Of a stretch of 5,042 bases of DNA, positions 1-5,042 are shown piece by piece (positions within the stretch are counted from its first letter, which is position 1; every line of letters starts with the position of its first letter). Under the pieces are notes generated by a model. It was not told the origin of the DNA, searched no databases, and worked only from the letters and a program-made list of their open reading frames with translations. The stretch lies in the NCBI GenBank assembly GCA_031273365.1, contig JAISSA010000192.1, positions 1 to 5,042 of the forward strand, read 5' to 3'. Made by a program: the position numbers and the translations under genes. Source of the DNA: Synergistaceae bacterium (GTDB lineage Bacteria; Synergistota; Synergistia; Synergistales; Aminobacteriaceae).

Positions 1-173
1 GCGGTCAGTCTTTTGATGGATTCCTCCGCCGCGTCAGTCCTGAAGGTCACCTCCGCCACGGGAAGGTTCCCCGCGATCAGCGCCCGCCCCAGAGGCAGGG
101 CCTGATCGGGCGTATCCAGCTTGACGACGGGGACCACCCCCACGTCGGCTATTTTCTGCAACACCGCGTTCAT
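1..173 (-). CDS. eda: KDPG/KHG aldolase, N-terminal part (cut by window edge)
   Basis: Class I aldolase that splits 2-keto-3-deoxy-6-phosphogluconate to pyruvate and glyceraldehyde 3-phosphate. Many family members also act on 4-hydroxy-2-oxoglutarate. It is cytosolic. Only the first 57 residues are present and the gene continues past base 1. What is seen: a VVPVVKLDTPDQALPL stretch (residues 13-28), the usual first strand and helix of the Eda TIM barrel, then GNLPVAEVTFRT (35-46). This matches the family's EVTLRT motif, in which the Glu (here E41) is the catalytic acid/base by comparison with E. coli Eda. The Schiff-base lysine lies outside the window, so activity cannot be judged. The ATG at 171-173 is preceded by GGGGG about 7 bases upstream, a modest ribosome binding site, and puts the motif at the usual distance from the N-terminus. 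The gene starts 69 bases after the livF stop on the same strand, with no clear terminator between, so it could be co-transcribed. Family assignment is firm; substrate choice between KDPG and KHG is open. Confidence 0.88.
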   Translation of the reverse strand, partial: MNAVLQKIADVGVVPVVKLDTPDQALPLGRALIAGNLPVAEVTFRTDAAEESIKRLT

Positions 174-242
174 AATAAAACCCCCAGTTTTAAAGTCATA
201 ACCATACAGTAGCTTCAGACATCGAACGCGCAGCTTTCGCGA

Positions 243-950
243 TCATTCTCCCAGATAAGCCGCGCGAATTTCCTCCATGCCGGCCAGGGCGGAAGATTCG
301 CCCTCCAGCAGCACGCGTCCCGTTTCCAGAACGTAACCGCGGTCCGCTATCGACAGGGCCATGCCGGCGTTCTGTTCGACCAGCAGAACGGGCGTTCCCA
401 TTCTGCACACGCTCACGATGGTTCCGAAGACCTCCTGCACCAGAATGGGGCTCAGACCCATGGACGGCTCATCCAGCAGGAGAAGCCTGCAGTTGCTCAT
501 CAAAGCGCGTCCCACGACCAGCATTTGCTGCTCTCCCCCCGAAAGAGTCCCCGAGATCTGTCGCGCCCGTTCCCTCAAACGGGGAAATAATCCATAGACT
601 TTGTCCAGGTCCTCTTCGATCCCTTTCTTATCCTTACGAATATACGCCCCCAGCAGCAGGTTTTCATGCACCGACAGGTTCAAAAACGCAAGGCGTCCCT
701 CCGGGACGTGGGAAATCCCCATGCGAACGATCTCATGGGGCCGGGCTCCGCGGAGTTCCTGCCCGGCGTACTCGATGGACCCGCCCCGGATGTCCGCCAA
801 CCCGGACAGAGCCCTGAGGATGCTTGTCTTTCCCGCTCCGTTGGCCCCGATAAGCGTCACGATCTCCTGTCGATCCACGGAAAAGGAGACTCCCCTGACC
901 GCCTCTATCGCGCCGTAAGCCACCTTGAGGTCCCTGACTTCCAGCAGCAT
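243..950 (-). CDS. livF: Branched-chain amino acid ABC transporter, ATP-binding protein LivF
   Basis: One of the two cytoplasmic ATPases driving the importer; expected to pair with LivG under the LivH/LivM membrane core. The protein has 235 residues, normal for LivF. Visible motifs: Walker A GANGAGKTS (35-43, K41), the LivF-type VPEGR element in place of the usual Q-loop glutamine (82-86), signature LSGGEQQ (136-142), Walker B LLLLDEP (156-162, catalytic E161), D-loop SMGLSP (163-168), and the VEQN switch (191-194), where Q193 replaces the common histidine as is usual in LivF. The ATG at 948-950 shares its A with the livG TGA stop, so translation is probably coupled, and a GGGCGGG stretch just upstream can serve as ribosome binding site. 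The frame stays open upstream to 1136, but that part overlaps livG and is not LivF-like, so the inner ATG is chosen. The run after VPEGR (LAFLNLSV) differs slightly from the common RVFPRLTV pattern. LivF rather than LivG: PEGR and VEQN decide it. Confidence 0.96.
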   Translation of the reverse strand: MLLEVRDLKVAYGAIEAVRGVSFSVDRQEIVTLIGANGAGKTSILRALSGLADIRGGSIEYAGQELRGARPHEIVRMGISHVPEGRLAFLNLSVHENLLLGAYIRKDKKGIEEDLDKVYGLFPRLRERARQISGTLSGGEQQMLVVGRALMSNCRLLLLDEPSMGLSPILVQEVFGTIVSVCRMGTPVLLVEQNAGMALSIADRGYVLETGRVLLEGESSALAGMEEIRAAYLGE

Positions 951-1729
951 CAGAATTTCCCGCCCTTTCCCAGGTACGCTTCGATAACGGCAGCATTGAC
1001 CCTGATTTCTTCCGGTTTCCCTTCCGCGATCAGCTTGCCGAAATTGACGACGGTTATGTGATCGCAGATATTCATGACCAGCTGCATGTGATGCTCTATC
1101 AGGAGTATGGTCACCCGGAACTCGTCGCGAATCCACAGTATCGTTTTTGAAAGCTGGTCGACCTCCTGGGGGTTCATTCCCGCCGCCGGTTCGTCGAGCA
1201 GCAAAAGTCCGGGCGAAGTGGCGAGGGCGCGCGCGAGTTCCAGCCTGCGCTGCACTCCATACGGCAGGCTGCTCGCCTTATGGTGCGCGTATTGCGCCAG
1301 AGAAAGCCGATCGAGCAGGGACATACACTCCTCCTCCAGTTCGCTCTCGCGCCGCTGTACGGAGGGCCTGCGAAACAGCGCGGAAAAAAGGCCATAATTG
1401 ACGCTCATGTGACGTGCAATCCTGATATTTTCGAGCGCGCTCAGCTCCTTAAAAAGTCGGATATTTTGAAACGTCCGGGCAATTCCGTACCGCGTGAAGT
1501 CGTGGATGGGCGCTCCCACGATGTTTTTGCCCCGAAAAAAGATCTCCCCCGTGGTCGGCGGGTAGATGCCGGTGAGCATGTTGAAGATCGTGGTCTTGCC
1601 CGCCCCGTTGGGGCCGATGATCCCTCCCAGGTCCCCTTCCTGCAGGACATAGTGAAAGGCGTCCACGGCCTGCAGGCCTCCAAAACGGACGCCGAGATTG
1701 TGTATCTCCAAAATGGGCGTCGCCGTCAT
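950..1729 (-). CDS. livG: Branched-chain amino acid ABC transporter, ATP-binding protein LivG
   Basis: Second cytoplasmic ATPase of the importer, 259 residues, usual LivG length. Motifs in order: Walker A GPNGAGKTT (39-47, K45), Q-loop RTFQNIRLF (Q88 in 85-93), the LivG-specific signature LPYGVQRRLE (155-164) replacing LSGGQ, Walker B LLLLDEP (175-181, catalytic E180), D-loop AAGMNP (182-187), and H-switch IEHHM (H213). The long helical insert between Q-loop and signature (roughly 105-150) and the C-terminal helix ending AYLGKGGKF are typical of the LivG/BraF branch. The start ATG (1727-1729) overlaps the livM stop by four bases (ATGA), with GAGG about 11 bases upstream inside the livM end. 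The stop overlaps the livF start by one base. A small deviation is EGDLGGIIGP before Walker A, where family members usually have EGEIVGLIGP; it should be harmless. All catalytic residues are present. Confidence 0.97.
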   Translation of the reverse strand: MTATPILEIHNLGVRFGGLQAVDAFHYVLQEGDLGGIIGPNGAGKTTIFNMLTGIYPPTTGEIFFRGKNIVGAPIHDFTRYGIARTFQNIRLFKELSALENIRIARHMSVNYGLFSALFRRPSVQRRESELEEECMSLLDRLSLAQYAHHKASSLPYGVQRRLELARALATSPGLLLLDEPAAGMNPQEVDQLSKTILWIRDEFRVTILLIEHHMQLVMNICDHITVVNFGKLIAEGKPEEIRVNAAVIEAYLGKGGKF

Positions 1730-2757
1730 CCTTCCTGCACCTCTTCCGTCTTTTTGGGGGCGAGGCGGGGAACCAGAAAGGAAAATTCCTTTCCGTTGGA
1801 GATTCCGTGAGGTCGATAAAGCATCATCAACACCAGAACGAGGCCATAAATGACAAGACGCCAGCCCGACAGAAAGCGCAGCATTTCAGGAACGATCGTC
1901 AGGGCCATGGCACCAACGACGGCGCCGCTTATCGTACCCGCGCCGCCCGCGTAGAGGTAGACGAGAAAGTCCGTCGAGCGTATGTAGGAAAACTGGTCCG
2001 GGTGAAGGTACCCCAGTAGGTGGGCCAGCAGGGCTCCGGCCACTCCGGCCGTTACGGCGCCGATGATAAAGGCCTGCACCTTATAGGTCGTCGTGTTGAT
2101 CCCCATCGTCTCCGCGGCAAGATCGTCCTCACGGCAGGATATGCAGGCCCGGCCATAAGCGGAGTAAATATAGTTGCGCAAAAACCAGATCGTCAGAGCG
2201 AAGAAAATAAGTATCCACGCGAGGTTGACGTAACGCGGGATGCCCGAAAAACCTCTGGGCCCTCCCACCTGCGGGATCAGGCGAATGATTGCGCGGATGA
2301 TCTCGCCAAACCCCAGCGTGACGATGGCCAGATAATCGCCCTTCACGCGAAGCGACGGCCGCCCGATGAGGTACCCGAACACGCCGGCTGCGATGCCGGC
2401 GACCAGGATGGAAAGCAGGAAGACGAGCGGACGAACAATGGAAGGAAGGGCGTTGAACCGGAACAGCAGCGTCGTAACCGCGGCGGAAGAATAGGCCCCG
2501 ACGGCCACAAATCCGGCCTGTCCAATGGAAAACTGCCCCGTGACGCCGTTGATGAGGTTCAGGCCCATCGTCACCATGCAGTTGATGAGTCCGAACATCA
2601 AAACCTGGATGTAGTAGGCCTTCAGGTATCGCGCCTCTCTCAGGTACGTCACCGCGAGGTAAAAGACTGCGAGACCGATCAGCGGGGAACATCGTCTGGC
2701 CTCGCGCTTCAATTTGTGAAAAATATCGATATTGACCCCCGTCCCCGAGCCGCTCAT
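1726..2757 (-). CDS. livM: Branched-chain amino acid ABC transporter, permease LivM
   Basis: Inner-membrane permease that forms the translocation channel with LivH. It has 343 residues, with a charged N-terminal tail (about 1-24) followed by some eight or nine hydrophobic segments (for example 25-40, 109-132, 180-193, 228-248, 300-313). Family landmarks: LINGVTGQFSIGQAGFVAVG (68-87), GRPSLRVKGDYLAIVTLGF (132-150) and the EAA-like coupling loop YGRACISCREDDLAAETMGI (201-220), which should contact the ATPases. The coupling loop has a C205-x-x-C208 pair that I do not expect in the family. The glycine-rich AGGAGTISGAVVGA (270-283) stands where GGMGSIxGPVxGA is common. The hydrophilic C-terminus (331-343) is lysine- and glutamate-rich. 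The ATG at 2755-2757 lies 3 bases after the livH stop with AAGG 8 bases upstream, so coupled translation is likely. LivM rather than LivH is clear from length and the GRPSLR and REDDLAAE motifs. Confidence 0.96.
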   Translation of the reverse strand: MSGSGTGVNIDIFHKLKREARRCSPLIGLAVFYLAVTYLREARYLKAYYIQVLMFGLINCMVTMGLNLINGVTGQFSIGQAGFVAVGAYSSAAVTTLLFRFNALPSIVRPLVFLLSILVAGIAAGVFGYLIGRPSLRVKGDYLAIVTLGFGEIIRAIIRLIPQVGGPRGFSGIPRYVNLAWILIFFALTIWFLRNYIYSAYGRACISCREDDLAAETMGINTTTYKVQAFIIGAVTAGVAGALLAHLLGYLHPDQFSYIRSTDFLVYLYAGGAGTISGAVVGAMALTIVPEMLRFLSGWRLVIYGLVLVLMMLYRPHGISNGKEFSFLVPRLAPKKTEEVQEG

Positions 2758-2760
2758 CTC

Positions 2761-3645
2761 TCAGACCTTCTCTATCGTGGGCCTGCCCATGAGCCCCTCG
2801 GGGCGGAACAGCAGCACCAGAATCAGGATAATGAACCCGGCTCCGTACCCCAGCTCGGAGTTGAAAGCCGTGGCGAAAACCTCGACGATGCCCATCAGCA
2901 GCCCCCCCAAAACGGCGCCGGGGATGGAGCCGATTCCACCCAGCACGGCCGCGACGAAGGCCTTCGTCCCGAGCCATACCCCCATCAGAACGTCGATCAT
3001 GGGATAGGTCAGGGAATAGAGCACGCCTCCCGCGCCTGCTAGCGCCGCGCCGACAAAAAACGTCAGGGCAATGACCCTGTTGACGTCGATCCCCATGAGC
3101 GCCGCGGCCTCTTTATTGAAGGACACGGCACGCATCGCGCGTCCCGTTTTCGTGAACCGGACGATCCCGATCAGCAGAGTCAGGAGGATCAGCGACGCGG
3201 CGATATTCGTGATCTGAATCGTATTGACGACGGCGCTTCCGTAAAGGCGAAATTCCCGAAAGGCAATGAGCTGAGGAAAAGGGCGGTAATTGGGGCCAAT
3301 GACGGGGATCATGCGGGGAAGGTTTTCCAGGAAAATCGACACGCCTATGGCCGTAATCAGGACGGACAGACGGGGTCGATTGCGCAGGGGGCGATAGGCC
3401 AGACGTTCTATGACGACGCTGATCACGGCAGGGACGATCATCGCGGCGACCATGACCGGGATAAAGCCAAAACCCGGAATGCGCGCGACGAAATACGCCG
3501 TAAACGCTCCGATCATGACAAGATCGCCATGTGCGAAGTTGATGAGGCGGATGATCCCGTAAACCATGGTATACCCCATCGCGATAAGGGCATAGATGAC
3601 TCCGAGCTGGACGCCGAAAATCAGGAGTTGAATGAAATGCTCCAT
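2761..3645 (-). CDS. livH: Branched-chain amino acid ABC transporter, permease LivH
   Basis: Inner-membrane permease partnering LivM, 294 residues, the normal LivH size. Signature stretches: GYTMVYGIIRLINFAHGDLV (24-43), the N-terminal LivH hallmark; AYRPLRNRPRLSVLITAIG (83-101); the cytoplasmic EAA coupling loop TKTGRAMRAVSFNKEAAALM (165-184) followed by GID; and AVLGGIGSIPGAVLGGLLMG (233-252). About eight membrane segments are visible, and the protein ends RPEGLMGRPTIEKV, also typical. The ATG at 3643-3645 is preceded by a purine-rich leader containing AGAGGG, a fair ribosome binding site. A GC-rich hairpin repeat lies immediately upstream in the 115-base gap after livJ, so livHMGF may be expressed at a lower level than livJ or from processed mRNA. 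It is followed by livM after only 3 bases. No defects seen. Confidence 0.97.
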   Translation of the reverse strand: MEHFIQLLIFGVQLGVIYALIAMGYTMVYGIIRLINFAHGDLVMIGAFTAYFVARIPGFGFIPVMVAAMIVPAVISVVIERLAYRPLRNRPRLSVLITAIGVSIFLENLPRMIPVIGPNYRPFPQLIAFREFRLYGSAVVNTIQITNIAASLILLTLLIGIVRFTKTGRAMRAVSFNKEAAALMGIDVNRVIALTFFVGAALAGAGGVLYSLTYPMIDVLMGVWLGTKAFVAAVLGGIGSIPGAVLGGLLMGIVEVFATAFNSELGYGAGFIILILVLLFRPEGLMGRPTIEKV

Positions 3646-3667
3646 AAGCCTGCCCTCTCTCTTTTTT

Positions 3668-3722
3668 AATTAACGGGGTCAGGGGACTCAGTCCCCTGCG
3701 GGGTGTGGGGCGGAGCCCCACA
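3668..3722 (+). repeat. GC-rich double-hairpin repeat, copy A (livJ-livH spacer)
   Basis: Two strong inverted repeats in tandem. The first is CAGGGGACT, one base, AGTCCCCTG (3680-3688 and 3690-3698), a 9-bp perfect palindrome. The second is TGTGGGGC, loop GGA, GCCCCACA (3704-3711 and 3715-3722). Bases 3668-3703 match copy B (read on the minus strand, 4988 to 4954) with a single one-base indel. It lies 38 bases beyond the livJ stop and 22 bases before the livH start. In the direction of operon transcription no U-run follows the hairpins (the next bases are purine-rich), so it is not a standard intrinsic terminator. A REP/MITE-like dispersed element that acts as an mRNA end-stabiliser is the better reading, by analogy with the REP sequences between malE and malF of E. 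coli. The structure is directly seen; the role is inferred. Confidence 0.8.
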
Positions 3723-3760
3723 GTTTCGCTTAAGTTGTTGACATTGTCCGTCTGCGATTT

Positions 3761-4900
3761 TTAAGGCTGGATCGTCGTGAGATACCTGGGAACCCCGTTC
3801 TGGAACTGCAGGATAACCGCCGCTTTCTGCGGATTGCGCTCGGCGTCGAACTGGATGACGCCCGACGGCAGGCTCAGCTTCGTCGCCGCTATCGTGTCGC
3901 GGAGCGTCGGGCCATCCGTCGTGCCGGCGGTTTTCAGCGCCGTGAAAACGATAGCCGTCGCTTCGTAGGCAAGAACCGCGTTGGAGTTCGGATTCTGCCC
4001 GTAGGCTTCGTTGTAGGCTTTGACAAAGGCCTGAGCCTCCGGGGTCGTCGCTTCATGAGAGAACGCGCAGGTGTAAGCGGCGCCTTCTTCCGCACCTGCG
4101 GCCACCTGCACGATATCGGGCGTATCCCAGCCGTCGCCTCCGATAAGCGGCAGCTTTATTCCAGCCCTGCGGGCCTGGTTCATCTGGAGCCCGGTTACGT
4201 AATATTCGTTGGGCATGTAAAGAACTTCGGCGTCGCTGGCTTTGATGTTGTTGAGCTGTGCGTTGAAGTCGCGAATGTCGGCGCCGCCATAAGCCTCGGT
4301 GATAACCACTTTCCCGCCCAGAGCTTCATACTCCTTAGTGAAAAATTCGGTCAGCCCCTTGGAAAAATCGTTGCCGTTGTTGTAAAGAATTGCGGCTTTG
4401 CGGACTCCCATGTTTTCATAGGCGTATTTCGCCATGACCTTTCCCTGAAAGGGGTCGATGAAACAGGCCCGGAAAATGTAGTCTCCCACCTGCGTGACCC
4501 GGGGGTTGGTGGCGAACGTCGCGATGCAGGGGATCTCCGCGGACTGGGCGATGGGAGACCCGGCCAGAGCGACGGTGGACGCGTCAGGACCGACAATGGC
4601 GCAGACCTCGTCCTGATCGATGAGTTTACGGAAGGCGTTGGCCGTGATCTCCGGCTTGTTCTCGTTGTCCTCGAAGATGACTTTCAGAGGGACCTCTTTG
4701 CCTCCGAGCGTAAGGGTTCCGTTCGGCGCATACTGCTTTATGGCCAGCTCGACGCCGTTTTTGATGTACTGCCCCGCTATGGCGGCCTGCCCGGTAATGG
4801 GGGCGACAACGCCGACGCGCACCTCGTCCGCGGCAAAAGCGGCACCGCAGAAAACCAAAACCGCCAGCAACAAAAGAACCCCACGCGTGAACCTCTTCAT
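3761..4900 (-). CDS. livJ: Branched-chain amino acid ABC transporter, periplasmic substrate-binding protein
   Basis: Periplasmic ligand-binding component (type I fold, Leu/Ile/Val-binding family) that captures the amino acid and hands it to LivHM. It has 379 residues including a signal peptide: basic MKRFTR, hydrophobic core at 7-19, and an AFA site giving predicted cleavage after A23 (mature AADEVRVG). C18 is not in a lipobox, so a soluble diderm-type protein is expected. Family landmarks: VRVGVVAPITGQAAIAGQYI (27-46) as first strand and loop, VFEDNE-like acidic loop VIFEDNENKP (74-83), GPDASTVALA (104-113) and ATFATNPRVTQ (127-137) as ligand-pocket loops, and GGDGWDTP (254-261). By alignment from memory, the pocket acid that is Glu in E. 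coli LivJ falls at D256, so specificity may not be plain Leu/Ile/Val. The start at 4898-4900 has an excellent Shine-Dalgarno (AAGGAGGAG, 6-base spacing), the strongest in the cluster, fitting a protein needed in excess of the membrane parts. It is flanked by two inverted copies of a GC-rich hairpin repeat. Confidence 0.95.
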   Translation of the reverse strand: MKRFTRGVLLLLAVLVFCGAAFAADEVRVGVVAPITGQAAIAGQYIKNGVELAIKQYAPNGTLTLGGKEVPLKVIFEDNENKPEITANAFRKLIDQDEVCAIVGPDASTVALAGSPIAQSAEIPCIATFATNPRVTQVGDYIFRACFIDPFQGKVMAKYAYENMGVRKAAILYNNGNDFSKGLTEFFTKEYEALGGKVVITEAYGGADIRDFNAQLNNIKASDAEVLYMPNEYYVTGLQMNQARRAGIKLPLIGGDGWDTPDIVQVAAGAEEGAAYTCAFSHEATTPEAQAFVKAYNEAYGQNPNSNAVLAYEATAIVFTALKTAGTTDGPTLRDTIAATKLSLPSGVIQFDAERNPQKAAVILQFQNGVPRYLTTIQP

Positions 4901-4906
4901 GTCTGA

Positions 4907-4915
4907 CTCCTCCTT
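4907..4915 (-). promoter_or_regulatory. Strong Shine-Dalgarno of livJ
   Basis: AAGGAGGAG on the minus strand, six bases (TCAGAC) before the livJ ATG. It is a near-perfect match to the anti-SD and clearly better than the sites of livH, livM, livG, livF and eda. It supports the chosen livJ start and suggests a high translation rate for the binding protein compared with the channel and ATPases. Confidence 0.85.
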
Positions 4916-4930
4916 AATAATTTAAAACAT

Positions 4931-4988
4931 GGGGCGCTGCCCCCCGGCAAAAGCCCCGCAGGGGACGAGTCCCCTGACCCCGTTAATT
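4931..4988 (-). repeat. GC-rich double-hairpin repeat, copy B (livJ leader)
   Basis: The inverted partner of copy A. Minus-strand bases 4988 to 4954 equal 3668-3703 except for one missing base in the palindrome centre. First hairpin: CAGGGGAC, GA, GTCCCCTG (4959-4966 and 4969-4976). Second, diverged hairpin: GGGGC, loop GCT, GCCCC (4931-4935 and 4939-4943). The two copies share the left arm closely, but the second hairpins differ in sequence while keeping the GGGGC/GCCCC design, as expected of a dispersed repeat family. It lies 30 bases before the livJ start, so it falls in the livJ 5' leader if the promoter is further right. On the plus strand the first hairpin is followed by a T-rich tract (4983-5010), so it might also terminate plus-strand transcripts arriving from livJ's antisense side. 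On the minus strand the second hairpin is followed by ATGTTTTAAATT, only a weak U-run. Confidence 0.8.
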
Positions 4989-5009
4989 TTTCTTTATTAA
5001 ATTTTTCTT

Positions 5010-5042
5010 TTACCTTGCGGGCATTTCCGGAATAGCCTCCAG
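5010..5042 (-). CDS. Possible last codons of an upstream gene (partial)
   Basis: Reading the minus strand from the window edge gives ten sense codons (LEAIPEMPAR) and then TAA at 5010-5012. The codons resemble those of the neighbouring genes, and the sequence turns AT-rich directly after the stop, which fits the end of a coding region. Another minus-strand frame is also open here and the stretch is very short, so this is a weak call. No function can be assigned. If it is real, the upstream gene lies 109 bases before livJ on the same strand and could be part of the same transcript, with copy B of the repeat between them. Confidence 0.3.
   Translation of the reverse strand: MEAIPEMPAR

Noticed and set aside
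951..1136. Extended N-terminus for livF
   Set aside because: The in-frame extension overlaps the livG end, has no ATPase-like content, and would place Walker A near residue 97 rather than the usual 35.
1280..1810. Plus-strand 176-codon open frame antisense to livG
   Set aside because: Overlaps a gene with every ATPase motif intact; no own motif or ribosome binding site recognised.
2129..2977. Second minus-strand open frame across livH and livM
   Set aside because: Arg-rich, frame-shifted version of the real permease genes with no hydrophobic segments of its own.
2020..3042. Plus-strand 340-codon open frame antisense to livM and livH
   Set aside because: Composition is rich in Arg, Gly, His, Gln and Asp, with no domain, and it lies exactly opposite two well-conserved permeases. 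It is a by-product of GC-rich codon use.
3668..3722. Intrinsic terminator after livJ
   Set aside because: Stems are strong enough, but no U-run follows in the livJ direction and the rest of the importer lies downstream.
3738..3743. TTGACA, a perfect -35 box on the plus strand
   Set aside because: Only TTAAGG-like sequence lies at -10 distance, and it would point into livJ antisense. Probably chance.
4847..4849. Lipoprotein cysteine (C18) in the LivJ signal peptide
   Set aside because: The preceding residues are L-V-F; phenylalanine at -1 does not fit a lipobox, while AFA at 21-23 fits signal peptidase I.
4055..4906. Plus-strand 283-codon open frame antisense to livJ
   Set aside because: No recognisable fold or motif, and it mirrors the livJ coding frame. 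LivJ has a signal peptide, a strong ribosome binding site and full family similarity.
4996..5001. TTTAAT as a -10 box for livJ (minus strand)
   Set aside because: Five of six consensus bases, but no acceptable -35 at 16-18 bases (ATGCCC or neighbours) and the block is AT-rich, so matches are expected by chance.

Overview
The window carries one minus-strand gene cluster, read from right to left: a branched-chain amino acid (LIV/HAAT family) ABC importer in the order livJ-livH-livM-livG-livF, followed by the 5' part of a KDPG/KHG aldolase gene (eda) that runs off the left edge. Coding density is high. The genes are GC-rich and the two spacers around livJ contain AT-rich blocks. The proteins look like those of an anaerobic, amino-acid-using bacterium. 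My best guess is Synergistota, with Desulfobacterota or Firmicutes as alternatives. This rests on the general look of the proteins, not on a phylogenetic marker.

Layout, right to left. Bases 5010-5042 may be the last codons of an upstream minus-strand gene. A GC-rich double-hairpin repeat (copy B, 4931-4988) sits in the livJ leader, followed by a strong Shine-Dalgarno and livJ (3761-4900), which encodes a secreted periplasmic binding protein. The 115-base livJ-livH spacer holds a second copy of the repeat in the opposite orientation (copy A, 3668-3722). livH (2761-3645), livM (1726-2757), livG (950-1729) and livF (243-950) then follow with spacings of 3, -4 and -1 bases, the packing of a translationally coupled operon. 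After 69 bases eda begins (start at 173).

Function. LivJ captures an amino acid in the periplasm and delivers it to the LivH/LivM membrane channel. LivG and LivF hydrolyse ATP on the cytoplasmic side. All key ATPase motifs are intact, so the importer should work. Its exact substrate is not settled by the sequence. The aldolase would split KDPG (Entner-Doudoroff pathway) or 4-hydroxy-2-oxoglutarate to pyruvate plus a second aldehyde. Its link to the importer is only positional.

The most notable non-coding signal is the pair of nearly identical inverted repeats (35 of 36 aligned positions) flanking livJ alone. They could be dispersed REP/MITE-like elements, and they may separate livJ expression from that of the membrane and ATPase genes. 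I see no undescribed system here. The region is otherwise an ordinary transporter operon.
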